Shown here one piece after another: positions 1 to 7,389 of a stretch of DNA of 64,000 bases. The notes under the pieces are model-generated. The model searched no databases, had not been told where the DNA came from, and was given only the letters and a program-made list of their open reading frames with translations. This DNA comes from Paracoccus lichenicola (GTDB lineage Bacteria; Pseudomonadota; Alphaproteobacteria; Rhodobacterales; Rhodobacteraceae). The DNA lies in assembly GCF_009708075.1 (NCBI RefSeq), contig NZ_WMBT01000010.1, positions 1-64,000 on the forward strand. Reading direction: 5' to 3'. How positions within the stretch are numbered: the stretch's first letter is position 1; each line of letters opens with the position of its first letter. The translations under genes were made by a program, and so were the position numbers.

Positions 1-126
1 AAAAAAACTTGCGCCGCATCCGCTTTCGGACGTGCCGTGTCATCGGGGCATGGCATCCGCGACGCGGGCACTGGACCGGTCTTGCCCGTCCATGCCACCA
101 TGCGCCGCGACAAGGGGGACAAGGGC

Positions 127-696
127 ATGACGACATCCGCCGCGGCGGCGACGGACGGAACCGTGGATCTGGCCGACGCGCTGGCCCGCTGCGCCCGGGG
201 CGAGCAGCAGGCCTTGCGGCTGATCCTGGACACCGAGGGCGGGCGGATGCTGGGCCTGGCCCTGCGGATGCTGCAGCGCCGCGACCTGGCCGAGGAGGCC
301 GTGCAGGACGGCATGGTCCAGATCTGGCGCAAGGCCCATCAGTTCCGGGCGGGCGAAGGGTCGGCGCGGGGCTGGATCTTCGCGGTCCTGCGCAACCGCT
401 GCCTCAACATCCTGCGCGACGGCCGCCGCCTGGAAAGCCTGCCGCCCGAGGCGCTGACCGCCATGCAGGACGCCCGCCTGGATGCGGCGGGCGCGGGGCT
501 GGACGCGCTTGGCGACCGCGTGGCGCTGAAGGATTGCCTGACCGGGCTGGAGCCTGCCACGCGCCGCGCGATCCTTCTGGCCTATGTCGGCGGCTTCACC
601 CATGGCGAGATCGCGGCGATCCAGTCGGTGCCGCTGGGCACCTGCAAGTCCTGGATCCGGCGCGGCCTGGACCTGCTGCGGCGGTGCCTGTCATGA
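127..696 (+). CDS. ECF-type RNA polymerase sigma factor
   Basis: A 189-residue sigma-70 family factor that would direct RNA polymerase to a small stress regulon. Region 2 spans about residues 20-95 (core-binding helix around RDLAEEAVQDGMVQIWRKA, then RGWIFAVLRNRCLNILRD). Region 4 lies at the C-terminus (LEPATRRAILLAYVGGFTHGEIA, then a helix around GTCKSWIRRGLDLLRR). The reading frame stays open to position 37, but the ATG at 127 follows a purine-rich AAGGGGGACAAGGG stretch and gives the usual family length. Its stop overlaps the start of the anti-sigma gene by 4 bases, so the pair is translationally coupled. What signal releases the factor cannot be read here; pairing with a membrane anti-sigma protein suggests envelope or oxidative stress (inference). 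Confidence 0.9.
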   Translation: MTTSAAAATDGTVDLADALARCARGEQQALRLILDTEGGRMLGLALRMLQRRDLAEEAVQDGMVQIWRKAHQFRAGEGSARGWIFAVLRNRCLNILRDGRRLESLPPEALTAMQDARLDAAGAGLDALGDRVALKDCLTGLEPATRRAILLAYVGGFTHGEIAAIQSVPLGTCKSWIRRGLDLLRRCLS

Positions 697-1403
697 GCCG
701 CGACGACCTGGACGCGCGCGCCGACGCCTTTGTCCTGGGCCTTCTGGACGAAAGGACCGAGGCGGAGTTGGACGCGGCCCTGTCCGGCGACCGGGCATGG
801 GCCGCCGCGGTGGGGCGCGCGCGCGACCGGTTGCTGCCCCTGGACATGACGGCCGCGGAACTGCCCGGCGCGGCAGGCCTGTGGGACGCCATCGCCCCGA
901 AGCTGGAACGGGCCGAACCCTCCGCCCGGGCCGAACCCCTGGCCGCCCCCCTGCCCGCGAACGATCCCCGGCCGCCCGTCCGCTGGGCGCCGGCAGGCAT
1001 CGCCGCGGCAATCGGCATCCTGGCAGGGGCGGTCCTGGGCGGATCCTGGTTCGTGCCCGATCCCGTGGTGATCGCGGTCCTGGTGGACGGCGCAGGCACC
1101 CCGACCGCGGTGATCGAGGACTTCGGCGCCTCGGATGCCCGGATCCGCTTTGTCGGTTCCATCGCCGTTCCGGAGGGTCGGCAGATGCAGGTCTGGACGC
1201 TGCCATCGGCCGAAACGGGCCCGGTGTCGCTGGGTCTGCTGATGGACGCCACCGGAGCCGACCTGGACCCGCCGCGTTTGCCCCCACCCGCCGACGGCCA
1301 GCTTTACGAGATCACCCTGGAACCCGTGGGAGGCTCGCCCACCGGCCGGCCGACCGGGGCGATCCTGGCGAAGGGGCTGGCCGCAAGGCAGGACGGGATC
1401 TAG
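693..1403 (+). CDS. Membrane anti-sigma factor (RskA/anti-sigma-K type)
   Basis: A 236-residue single-pass membrane protein. The cytoplasmic N-terminal helical part (residues 1-98) would bind and sequester the upstream ECF sigma factor. One transmembrane helix lies at about 99-121 (PAGIAAAIGILAGAVLGG). The remaining ~115 residues form the extracytoplasmic anti-sigma-K domain (VAVPEGRQMQVWTLP-like core, proline-rich loop, end near TGRPTGAILAKG), as in RskA-family proteins. The start is the ATG inside the ATGA overlap with the sigma gene. No zinc-binding HxxxCxxC motif (ZAS class) is visible in the N-terminal part, so it belongs to the non-ZAS group. Function is inferred from domain layout and operon pairing. 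Confidence 0.85.
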   Translation: MSRDDLDARADAFVLGLLDERTEAELDAALSGDRAWAAAVGRARDRLLPLDMTAAELPGAAGLWDAIAPKLERAEPSARAEPLAAPLPANDPRPPVRWAPAGIAAAIGILAGAVLGGSWFVPDPVVIAVLVDGAGTPTAVIEDFGASDARIRFVGSIAVPEGRQMQVWTLPSAETGPVSLGLLMDATGADLDPPRLPPPADGQLYEITLEPVGGSPTGRPTGAILAKGLAARQDGI

Positions 1404-1445
1404 CAAGGTCCGCGGCCCGGCCTTGCGGGCGTGCAAAACTAATGC

Positions 1446-1474
1446 TTGACCTTCGCGGTCATTGCCTTTATCGG
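1446..1474 (+). promoter_or_regulatory. Probable housekeeping promoter of the cold-shock gene
   Basis: TTGACC at 1446-1451, a 17-base spacer and TATCGG at 1469-1474 give a fair -35/-10 pair. Transcription would start near 1481 and leave a leader of about 135 bases before the cold-shock ATG. Leaders of this length are usual for csp genes and often control mRNA stability and translation at low temperature. Assigned by eye. Confidence 0.5.
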
Positions 1475-1617
1475 GGACGCACCGATATTTGTCTGCCGAG
1501 CTATGATTGTTGCGCGTTTGGCACCGCGTTCTGAACTCATCTCCCTTTCAAAATCGCCGTGTCTACCCGCTGCGCAGTCGCGCCGCGGTCCTCAATAGTG
1601 CTATGAAAGGGTTCATC

Positions 1618-1827
1618 ATGACCACTGGCATCGTGAAATGGTTCAATTCCGCCAAGGGCTTCGGCTTCATCCAGCCCGATAACGGCGGCCCGGACGCCTT
1701 TGTCCACATCTCGGCCGTCGAACGCTCGGGGATGGGGGAACTGGTGGAAGGCCAGAAGATTTCCTTCGAGATGGAGCGCGACCGCAAGTCGGGCAAGATG
1801 TCCGCCTGCAATCTTCAAGCTGCCTGA
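1618..1827 (+). CDS. Cold-shock domain protein (CspA family)
   Basis: A 69-residue single-domain cold-shock protein, an OB-fold that binds single-stranded RNA/DNA and acts as an RNA chaperone. It begins [21 protein letters not shown]1 is KGFGFI and RNP2 is DAFVHIS. Length and spacing match the CspA family. An in-frame ATG 15 bases upstream (1603) exists, but AAAGG at 1606-1610 is ideally spaced for the start at 1618. It stands alone behind a long leader and ends in front of a strong intrinsic terminator. Confidence 0.97.
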   Translation: MTTGIVKWFNSAKGFGFIQPDNGGPDAFVHISAVERSGMGELVEGQKISFEMERDRKSGKMSACNLQAA

Positions 1828-1888
1828 GACAGGTTGCCCCGTCCTGCAGACATCGCGACAAAGGCCCGGGGCTTGCTTGCCGCACGGG

Positions 1889-1917
1889 AAGGCCAGGCGA
1901 TCCGCCTGGCCTTTTCC
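1889..1917 (+). terminator. Intrinsic terminator after the cold-shock gene
   Basis: A perfect 11-bp inverted repeat, AAGGCCAGGCG (1889-1899) and CGCCTGGCCTT (1903-1913), closes on a three-base loop and runs into TTTTCC. It lies 61 bases after the csp stop and separates that transcript from the next gene. Confidence 0.85.
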
Positions 1918-1970
1918 ATGAGCGCTTTCCATGACCCGCTCGCCTGGCGAGCCTTCCCAGGAGGACAGCC

Positions 1971-2192
1971 GTGACGGAAAACCACAGTGCCTCGCGCCGG
2001 CGCGCGGAAATGGCCTTTGCCGATATCCACACCAAGGCCTCTGCCCGCGACCGGGCCTTCGAGGAAATCGAGATGATCAAGGCCGCGCGCGAGGAAAAGA
2101 CCCTCAAGCTGCGCGAAGCCCGTCTGGCCAAGGAAGAACAGGGCAAGGCGCCCGAAAAGACCCCCCCTGCCTCGAGACGCCCAAGGCCCTGA
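1971..2192 (+). CDS. Small charged hypothetical protein
   Basis: A 73-residue protein starting at GTG, preceded by a textbook AGGAGG (1959-1964) six bases upstream, which decides the start. The middle is a strongly charged, probably helical stretch (AREEKTLKLREARLAKEEQ); both ends are Arg/Pro-rich. No signal peptide, membrane segment or recognised domain. It precedes a DUF6481 protein and two further tiny basic proteins, all on the same strand. Function unknown. Confidence 0.7.
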   Translation: MTENHSASRRRAEMAFADIHTKASARDRAFEEIEMIKAAREEKTLKLREARLAKEEQGKAPEKTPPASRRPRP

Positions 2193-2226
2193 GCCGGGCC
2201 ACCAGCCATCCCACCGGAACGGAACC

Positions 2227-2616
2227 GTGAGAAACATCAGAAAAGTCGAACTGTCCGACCGCCTCGGCAACGCCGCCGAAGCCAAGGCCGCCCTTTTGCG
2301 GGCCTACCGCGAGGCCCAGGAGGCCGCGGAACCCAACCGCGAGGCGCGCCAGCAAGAGCGCCTGGCCCTGGCGGAAGCCCGCGAACGGCGCCGCGCGCTG
2401 CGCGAGCAGGAACGCCACGAGGCGCAGGCGCGGCACGAGGCCCATCTGCACCAGCAGGAAACGGCCCTTGCCGCCGCCGCCCTGGCCGCCCGCGACGCGC
2501 GCGAAACGGCGGAAGACAGCCGGGTCGCCCGCGTCCTTGCGGACGAGGCGACGCGCAAGGCGGAACGCGACCGGCGCTATGCTAGCCGGAAGGCGCGCCA
2601 GGGCCAAAGGTCCTGA
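2227..2616 (+). CDS. DUF6481-type small coiled-coil protein
   Basis: A 129-residue Ala/Arg/Glu-rich protein that is almost entirely predicted alpha-helix/coiled coil, beginning at GTG. The pattern (an N-terminal LSDRLGNAAEAKAALL segment, a long charged helix, a tail RDRRYASRKARQ) matches what I recall of DUF6481 proteins of alphaproteobacteria, whose tails end in RYAARKARK-like sequences. These have no known function; nucleic-acid or ribosome association would suit the basic tail (inference). It follows a similar small charged protein by 34 bases. Confidence 0.7.
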   Translation: MRNIRKVELSDRLGNAAEAKAALLRAYREAQEAAEPNREARQQERLALAEARERRRALREQERHEAQARHEAHLHQQETALAAAALAARDARETAEDSRVARVLADEATRKAERDRRYASRKARQGQRS

Positions 2617-2708
2617 CGGGCGGGCGTCGCGCGCCTTGCAAAGGACGCCGCGCGCGGCCCATGCCGCAGACGTGTGTATCCATCCTGCCGCCAAGGGGTT
2701 ACCATGGC

Positions 2709-2739
2709 ATGCCGGCGCTTATCGCCGGCCATAAAGGAG
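2709..2739 (+). promoter_or_regulatory. Stem-loop abutting the ribosome binding site of a 42-residue ORF
   Basis: GCCGGCG (2711-2717) and CGCCGGC (2723-2729) form a 7-bp stem with a five-base loop CTTAT. Two more A-T pairs extend it if C2730 is bulged. AAAGGAG (2733-2739), the binding site for the ATG at 2747, starts on the next base. There is no T-tract, so translational or RNA-stability control is likelier than termination. Function not shown. Confidence 0.4.
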
Positions 2740-2746
2740 CCGACCG

Positions 2747-2875
2747 ATGGCCAAGGGCATGGACAAGCGAAAACGCGACGAGAAGAAGCCCAAGAAGGAA
2801 AAGCCCAAGGTGATCGCCGCCGCGCCCAGCACCAAGGACGCGGTGTCCGGTCTTGTCGCGAAGAAAAGCCGATGA
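2747..2875 (+). CDS. 42-residue lysine-rich protein
   Basis: A tiny basic protein (MAKGMDKRKRDEKKPKKEKP at the N-terminus, end LVAKKSR), preceded by AAAGGAG with seven-base spacing. Proteins of this size with a MAKG(Q/M)-basic-KKPKKEK head are widespread, uncharacterised small proteins of proteobacteria; I recognise the pattern but know no function. The stop overlaps the next start (ATGA), so the two are translationally coupled. Coding status rests on the binding site, the overlap and the family-like head. Confidence 0.7.
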   Translation: MAKGMDKRKRDEKKPKKEKPKVIAAAPSTKDAVSGLVAKKSR

Positions 2876-3045
2876 CCCCCCACGCACCCCCCGCAGAGGC
2901 GGGGCCTGCCGATGACAGCCGCGAGATGATGATCATGCAGGCGATCCTGGGGAACTGCGCTGCACTGGGCGTCGCGCCCGATGACGCGAAACGCATGGCC
3001 ATCCGCTCGATCCTGAACCTGCGCCGGGTCAAGAAGGCGGTCTAG
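2872..3045 (+). CDS. 57-residue hypothetical protein
   Basis: Translationally coupled to the preceding 42-residue ORF through ATGA. The protein has a Pro/Ala-rich head, then an amphipathic helical part containing MMIMQAILGNCAALGVAPDD, and a basic tail (LRRVKKAV). No membrane segment or known domain. The frame extends further upstream, but the overlap and coupling favour the ATG at 2872. Function unknown. Confidence 0.55.
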   Translation: MTPHAPPAEAGPADDSREMMIMQAILGNCAALGVAPDDAKRMAIRSILNLRRVKKAV

Positions 3046-3259
3046 CCGCAAGGGCCACCGCCTCGGCGGCATCGCGAGACCCCCCGGGGGGGGGCCGAGG
3101 CATCCGCCCGGCGCCCCTCCGGGCAGGCCCGGGGATGCACGGGGCCGGAACCGGTTCCCGCTTGTCCCCCGGCGCCCTTCGTCGGGTGTTCTGCGCCCTC
3201 CTCGCGGGATGCGGTTGCCGAAAAGAAGGGCAGCCCTTGCCGCCGCGGCGGTTTGAAGA

Positions 3260-3289
3260 TTGACAGGCCGCCCGTCGCGGCCCTAGCGT
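3260..3289 (+). promoter_or_regulatory. Probable promoter of the amide-utilisation island
   Basis: TTGACA at 3260-3265 is a perfect -35. TAGCGT at 3284-3289, after 18 bases, keeps the TA...T positions of a -10. Transcription would start near 3296 and give a leader of about 95 bases containing the terminator described next. The rest of 3046-3259 shows no gene, only GC-rich dyads such as CCCCCGGGGG near 3080. Confidence 0.5.
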
Positions 3290-3355
3290 CCGAGATGTGC
3301 AAGGCAACTGCGCCGCGACGCACGATCCCTATGACTTCGACATGACGGCATCTCC

Positions 3356-3387
3356 GCCCTGGGCACGCGCTGCCTCAGGGCCGTTTT
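3356..3387 (+). terminator. Leader terminator directly before amiC (putative AmiR antitermination target)
   Basis: GCCCTGGGCA (3356-3365) pairs with TGCCTCAGGGC (3371-3381) through ten base pairs with one bulged T, loop CGCGC, followed by CGTTTTC. It ends three bases before the amiC ATG at 3391, so it cannot serve an upstream gene, and it also covers the only candidate ribosome binding site (AGGG, 3377-3380). A leader terminator relieved by an ANTAR protein is the known mode of control of Pseudomonas amidase genes by AmiR, and an AmiR homologue is encoded 1.2 kb downstream. A canonical pair of hexaloop ANTAR hairpins was not convincingly found; the best upstream stem (3297-3313) has a seven-base loop. 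Confidence 0.6.
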
Positions 3388-3390
3388 CAC

Positions 3391-4563
3391 ATGGACAGGA
3401 CCTTGGACCGCATTCCCCTCCAGATCGGCCTGCTGTTCTCGACCGAGGGACCGTACGGCACGGTCGCGCAGGCGCTGTTGAACGGGGCGATGCTGGCCTG
3501 CGGGCAGGTGAACGGGGATCCGGCCCTGCCCCTGCGGCTGATGCCGTTCCACATCAATCCCCGCGGCCGGCTGGACGATTACCGCGCCGGGATCCAGGCG
3601 ATGCTGGACCGGGGCATCACCCATGTCTGCGGCTGCTACACCTCGTCCAGCCGCAAGGAGGTCCTGCCGATCATCGAAAAGCGCGACGCGCTGTTGTGGT
3701 ATCCCAGCCATTACGAGGGGTTCGAGACCTCGCAGAACGTGGTCTATACCGGGTCCTCGCCCAACCAGCACCTGACGCCGCTGATCGGGTTCCTGTTCCG
3801 GGAATACGGCCCGGCGGCCTATTGCATCGGGTCGAACTATATCTGGGCATGGGAAAGCAACCGCGTCTTCCGCGAAGGCATCACCCGGTTGGGCGGGCGG
3901 ATCGCGGCCGAACGCTATGTGCCCGTGGGCGAAACCGACCTGGACGGGTATGTGCGGGAAATCCTGGCGCTGCGGCCCGATTACATCTTCAATTCGCTGA
4001 TCGGGTCGTCGTCCTATGAATTCCTGCGCCGCCTGCGGCGGGCCTGCGCCGCCGCCGGGATCGACCAGCCGCGCGCCATGCCGGTGGCAAGCTGCACGCT
4101 GTCCGAACCGGAACTGCACGCCATCGGCCCGGATGCGGCGGACGGGCAGATCACCTCCAGCGTCTATTTCTCGTCCCTGCGGACGGCGCGCAACGCCGAC
4201 TTCGTCGCCGCCTATCGCCGGGCCTTTCCGAACGGCCCGGCGGCCTGCGCGGACGCGGAAGCCAGCTATATCGCCATCCACCTGCTGGCCCGCGCGGTGG
4301 CGCGCGCGGGCGGCGATGGCGTGGCGCAGGTCCGCGCCGCCGTCACCGCCTGCAAATTCGACGCCCCGCAGGGACCGGTGCGGATCGACCCCGACACCCT
4401 GCACGCCTGCCTGACGCCCCATATCGGCGTTTCGCGCAGCGATTGCGAATTCGACGTGCTGATCGAAAGCCCCGCGCCGGTGAAGCCCGACCCCTATCTG
4501 GTAGAGTGGTCGCGCACCCTGGAACTGCCATCCCCGCCCTCGCATCTGAGGATCGTGACATGA
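3391..4563 (+). CDS. amiC: AmiC-like cytoplasmic amide sensor
   Basis: A 390-residue type I periplasmic-binding fold without signal peptide, so it acts in the cytoplasm as AmiC does in Pseudomonas. Matching landmarks are IPLQIGLLFSTEGP at the start, GCYTSSSRKEVLPIIEKRDAL, WYPSHYEGFE (ligand pocket), IGSNYIWAWESN, DAPQGPVRID and the tail PDPYLVEW. In Pseudomonas, AmiC holds the antiterminator AmiR inactive until an amide is bound. It overlaps amiR by four bases, ideal for a stoichiometric pair. The ATG at 3391 lies just after a terminator hairpin; its binding site is weak, but the N-terminus fits the family. The ligand could be a short amide or urea. Confidence 0.9.
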   Translation: MDRTLDRIPLQIGLLFSTEGPYGTVAQALLNGAMLACGQVNGDPALPLRLMPFHINPRGRLDDYRAGIQAMLDRGITHVCGCYTSSSRKEVLPIIEKRDALLWYPSHYEGFETSQNVVYTGSSPNQHLTPLIGFLFREYGPAAYCIGSNYIWAWESNRVFREGITRLGGRIAAERYVPVGETDLDGYVREILALRPDYIFNSLIGSSSYEFLRRLRRACAAAGIDQPRAMPVASCTLSEPELHAIGPDAADGQITSSVYFSSLRTARNADFVAAYRRAFPNGPAACADAEASYIAIHLLARAVARAGGDGVAQVRAAVTACKFDAPQGPVRIDPDTLHACLTPHIGVSRSDCEFDVLIESPAPVKPDPYLVEWSRTLELPSPPSHLRIVT

Positions 4564-5186
4564 AACAGCCCCGCGTGACGCAGAACTTCCGCGACTTCCG
4601 GGCCACGGTGGTGACATCGGACAGCCGCACCGTGACCACGCTGCAAACCGTGCTACCCCGCCTGGGGCTGGTGGTCGATGCGATCCGCCAAACCCTGCCC
4701 GTCGAACCCGCGCCCGGGCCGCGCGTGGTCTTCATCGACGGCGACATGGCGCTGCCCCCCGTGGGCGAGGAACCCGGGATGCCCCCCGGTTGCGCCATCG
4801 TGGGCCTTGTCGGGTCCGAGGCCCCCAGCCGTCTGCGCGGCCTGGTCAGCCTGGGCGCGCAGGCCTTCCTGACCAAGCCCGTCCACAGCGGCTCGGTCTA
4901 TTCGGCGTTGTTCCTGGCGGTCAATTCCTTCAACCGCAGCATGGCCACGCAGGACCGGATCGAGGACCTGATGCAGCGCCGCAAGGGCCGCGCCCATGTC
5001 CTGCACGCCGTGACCGCCATGGTGCTGCGCGAGGGCATCGACCCGGACCAGGCCTATGACCGCCTGCGCCGCAACGCGATGCACGCCCGCCAGAGCGTCG
5101 AGGATTTCTGCGAAGCCCTGCGCGCACCGAAATGCAACGAGGACGAAGAAGCCTCGCCGACCGAGGAAAGGCGACGCCGGGCCTGA
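4560..5186 (+). CDS. amiR: AmiR-like ANTAR-domain antitermination regulator
   Basis: A 208-residue protein with an N-terminal pseudo-receiver (residues 10-130; FIDGD motif but no obvious phosphorylation machinery), a coiled-coil linker (MATQDRIEDLMQRRKGRAHV) and a C-terminal ANTAR RNA-binding domain (AVTAMVLREGIDPDQAYDRL, then ARQSVEDFCEAL). ANTAR proteins bind paired leader hairpins and prevent termination. A terminator sits in the leader immediately upstream of amiC, so the pair may autoregulate and drive the transporter/amidase operon. It starts inside the amiC stop codon (ATGA). A charged tail (DEEASPTEERRRRA) follows the domain. Confidence 0.9.
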   Translation: MKQPRVTQNFRDFRATVVTSDSRTVTTLQTVLPRLGLVVDAIRQTLPVEPAPGPRVVFIDGDMALPPVGEEPGMPPGCAIVGLVGSEAPSRLRGLVSLGAQAFLTKPVHSGSVYSALFLAVNSFNRSMATQDRIEDLMQRRKGRAHVLHAVTAMVLREGIDPDQAYDRLRRNAMHARQSVEDFCEALRAPKCNEDEEASPTEERRRRA

Positions 5187-5218
5187 CGCCCGCGTCACGA
5201 ACCAACAAGGAGTTGTCC

Positions 5219-6454
5219 ATGTCGAACCCATCAAGAAGCGCCGCTTCGGCGCTTGGAATCCTGTTGCTTGCGGGCGCCGCCTTCGGGCAGGACGCCGGAC
5301 CGATCAGGCTGGGCGTGCTGGAGGACCAGTCCGGCGATTTCGCCCTGGCCACCATCGGCAAGGTCCACGCCATCCAGCTTGCGGCCGAGGAGATCAACGC
5401 CGCAGGCGGCATCGGCGGCCGTCCGCTGGAGCTGGTCGAATACGACACCCAGTCCGACAACACCCGATACCAGGAATTCATGCGCCGCGTGTTGCAGCGC
5501 GACAAGGTGGACGCCGTCTTCGCGGGCTTTTCATCAGCCTCGCGCGAGGCGTATCGCCCGATCGTCAACCAGTTCGACGGCCTGGCCTTCTACAACAACC
5601 AGTATGAAGGCGGCGTCTGCGACGCGAACATGATCGTGACCGGCGCCGTGCCGGAACAGCAGTTCTCGACCCTGCTGCCCTACATGATCAAGACCTACGG
5701 CCCGAACGTCTATACCATCGCGGCCGACTACAACTTCGGCCAGATCTCGGCCGAATGGGTGCGCAACATCGTGGCCGAAAACGGCGGCACCATGGTGGGA
5801 GAGGAGTTCATCCCGCTGGGCGTGTCGCAGTTCTCGCAGACGATCCAGAACATCCAGGGCGCCAAGCCCGACTTCGTGGTGACGCTGCTGGTGGGCACGG
5901 CGCAGTCGTCCTATTACGAACAGGCGGGGGCGGCGAACCTGAACCTGCCGATGGCGTCGTCGGTCAACGTGGGCCAGGGCTATGAACACAAGCGGTTCAC
6001 GCCGCCCAGCCTCAAGGACATGTATGCGACCGTGAACTATGTCGAGGAGATCGACAGCCCGGCCAGCAAGGAATTCGTGGCAAAGTTCCGCGCCAAGTTC
6101 CCCGACGAGCCTTACATCAACCAGGAGGCCAGCAACTCCTACGCCGCCGTCTATCTTTACAAGCAGCTGGTGGAACGCGCGAAATCGACCGACCTGGCCG
6201 AGATCCGCAAGGTCATCGCCCAAGGCGACGTTTGCGTCGATGGTCCCGGCGGCCAGATGTGCATCGATCCCAAAAGCCAGCACGTCTCGCACACGATCCA
6301 TCTGGCGCATGTCACCGCGGATCACTCGGTCGAGTTTCCGACCAAGTGGGACGCGATCCAGCCCTATTGGCTGGGCGAGGCGGGCTGCGACCTGACCGTC
6401 AGCGACCCCAGCGAGCAATACACGCCGTCGAACCCGCCCCCGTCGAACGGCTGA
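5219..6454 (+). CDS. Substrate-binding protein of amide/urea ABC transporter 1
   Basis: A 411-residue periplasmic protein of the UrtA/AmiC/FmdD class. The Sec signal peptide (SALGILLLAGAAFGQ) ends near residue 25. The mature part starts IRLGVLEDQSGDFA and carries the amide/urea-type markers FYNNQYEGGVC, YTIAADYNFGQISAEW and INQEASNSYAAVYL. The ATG is set by AAGGAG at 5207-5212. It leads a permease-permease-ATPase-ATPase set and lies directly downstream of amiCR, so short amides, formamide or urea are the likely ligands; the sequence does not decide which. The Pro-rich tail TPSNPPPSNG is unusual. Confidence 0.92.
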   Translation: MSNPSRSAASALGILLLAGAAFGQDAGPIRLGVLEDQSGDFALATIGKVHAIQLAAEEINAAGGIGGRPLELVEYDTQSDNTRYQEFMRRVLQRDKVDAVFAGFSSASREAYRPIVNQFDGLAFYNNQYEGGVCDANMIVTGAVPEQQFSTLLPYMIKTYGPNVYTIAADYNFGQISAEWVRNIVAENGGTMVGEEFIPLGVSQFSQTIQNIQGAKPDFVVTLLVGTAQSSYYEQAGAANLNLPMASSVNVGQGYEHKRFTPPSLKDMYATVNYVEEIDSPASKEFVAKFRAKFPDEPYINQEASNSYAAVYLYKQLVERAKSTDLAEIRKVIAQGDVCVDGPGGQMCIDPKSQHVSHTIHLAHVTADHSVEFPTKWDAIQPYWLGEAGCDLTVSDPSEQYTPSNPPPSNG

Positions 6455-6514
6455 TCCCTGCCCTGTCCGGGCGGTTCCGCCCGCCCGGACGCAACCGATC
6501 GAAGGGGCCGCCCC

Positions 6515-7387
6515 GTGGACATCTTCAACCTGATCTTCAGCTTTCTTTACCAGTTCGGCGACGCCTTCGCCTTTCTGGTGCTCAGCGCCTGCGGGCTGGC
6601 CGTCATCTTCGGCATGATGGGCGTCATCAACCTGGCCCATGGCGAATTCATCATGTGCGGGGCCTATGTCTCGACCAGCGCGGCCCATGCGGGCCTGCCT
6701 CTGCCGCTTGCCATCGTCGCCGGGGCGGTTGCCGCAGGCATCGCGGGCATGATCGTCGAATGGGTCGTGATCCGGCCCTTGTACCAGCGCCCGCTGGACA
6801 CCATCGTCGCGACCTGGGGCATTTCCATGATCGTGACGCAAGGCACGCTGATCGTGCTTGGTCCCAGCCTGCAGGGCGTGGGCACCCCCTTCGGCAGCTT
6901 CACGATGGGCGGCTATTCCTATTCGGTCTACCGCGTCATCCTGATGATCGCGGCCGTCGGCACGCTGGCGCTGCTGTGGCTGATGTTCACCCGAACGCGC
7001 TTTGGCCTTCTGTCGCGCGCCACCATCCAGGTTCCCCATGTGGCCGAGGCCATGGGCGTCAACACCAACCTGATCTACAGCCTGACCTTCGGCCTTGGCG
7101 CCGGCCTGGCGGGGCTTGCGGGCGGGCTTTACGCGCCCACCATGACGCTGGTGCCCACCATGGGCGCGTCCTTCATGGTCGAGGCCTTTGTCACCGTCGT
7201 CGTCGGCGGGGCCGACATCTTCCTGGGCACCGCGCCCGCCGCCGCTGTGCTGGCCGTCATCAAGGCCGCGCTGACCGGCTGGCAGGGACAGCTTGCCGGG
7301 CAGATCGGCCTGCTGATCGCCGTCATCATCGTCATCCGCATCCTGCCACGCGGGATCAGCGGCAAGATCCTCAAGGAAAGGGCCTGA
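6515..7387 (+). CDS. Inner-membrane permease (LivH/UrtB type), transporter 1
   Basis: A 290-residue polytopic membrane protein with eight or so hydrophobic segments. The LivH/UrtB hallmark FGMMGVINLAHGEFIMCGAY lies near residue 30, and the C-terminal cytoplasmic loop with GLAGGLYAPT and VGGADIFLGT follows. It starts at GTG (6515), 60 bases after the binding-protein gene, with GAAGGGG upstream. It pairs with the next gene to form the translocation channel. Confidence 0.92.
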   Translation: MDIFNLIFSFLYQFGDAFAFLVLSACGLAVIFGMMGVINLAHGEFIMCGAYVSTSAAHAGLPLPLAIVAGAVAAGIAGMIVEWVVIRPLYQRPLDTIVATWGISMIVTQGTLIVLGPSLQGVGTPFGSFTMGGYSYSVYRVILMIAAVGTLALLWLMFTRTRFGLLSRATIQVPHVAEAMGVNTNLIYSLTFGLGAGLAGLAGGLYAPTMTLVPTMGASFMVEAFVTVVVGGADIFLGTAPAAAVLAVIKAALTGWQGQLAGQIGLLIAVIIVIRILPRGISGKILKERA

Positions 7388-7389
7388 GA

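Noticed and set aside
9-1403. A single long + frame from position 9 through the anti-sigma gene.
   Set aside because: Its first 228 codons are a shadow of the sigma-factor gene; the true gene starts at 693 within the ATGA overlap.
3297-3313. A candidate ANTAR-type hexaloop hairpin in the amiC leader.
   Set aside because: The stem is five pairs including one G-T and the loop is seven bases, not the canonical hexaloop; reported only as an uncertain part of the attenuation idea.
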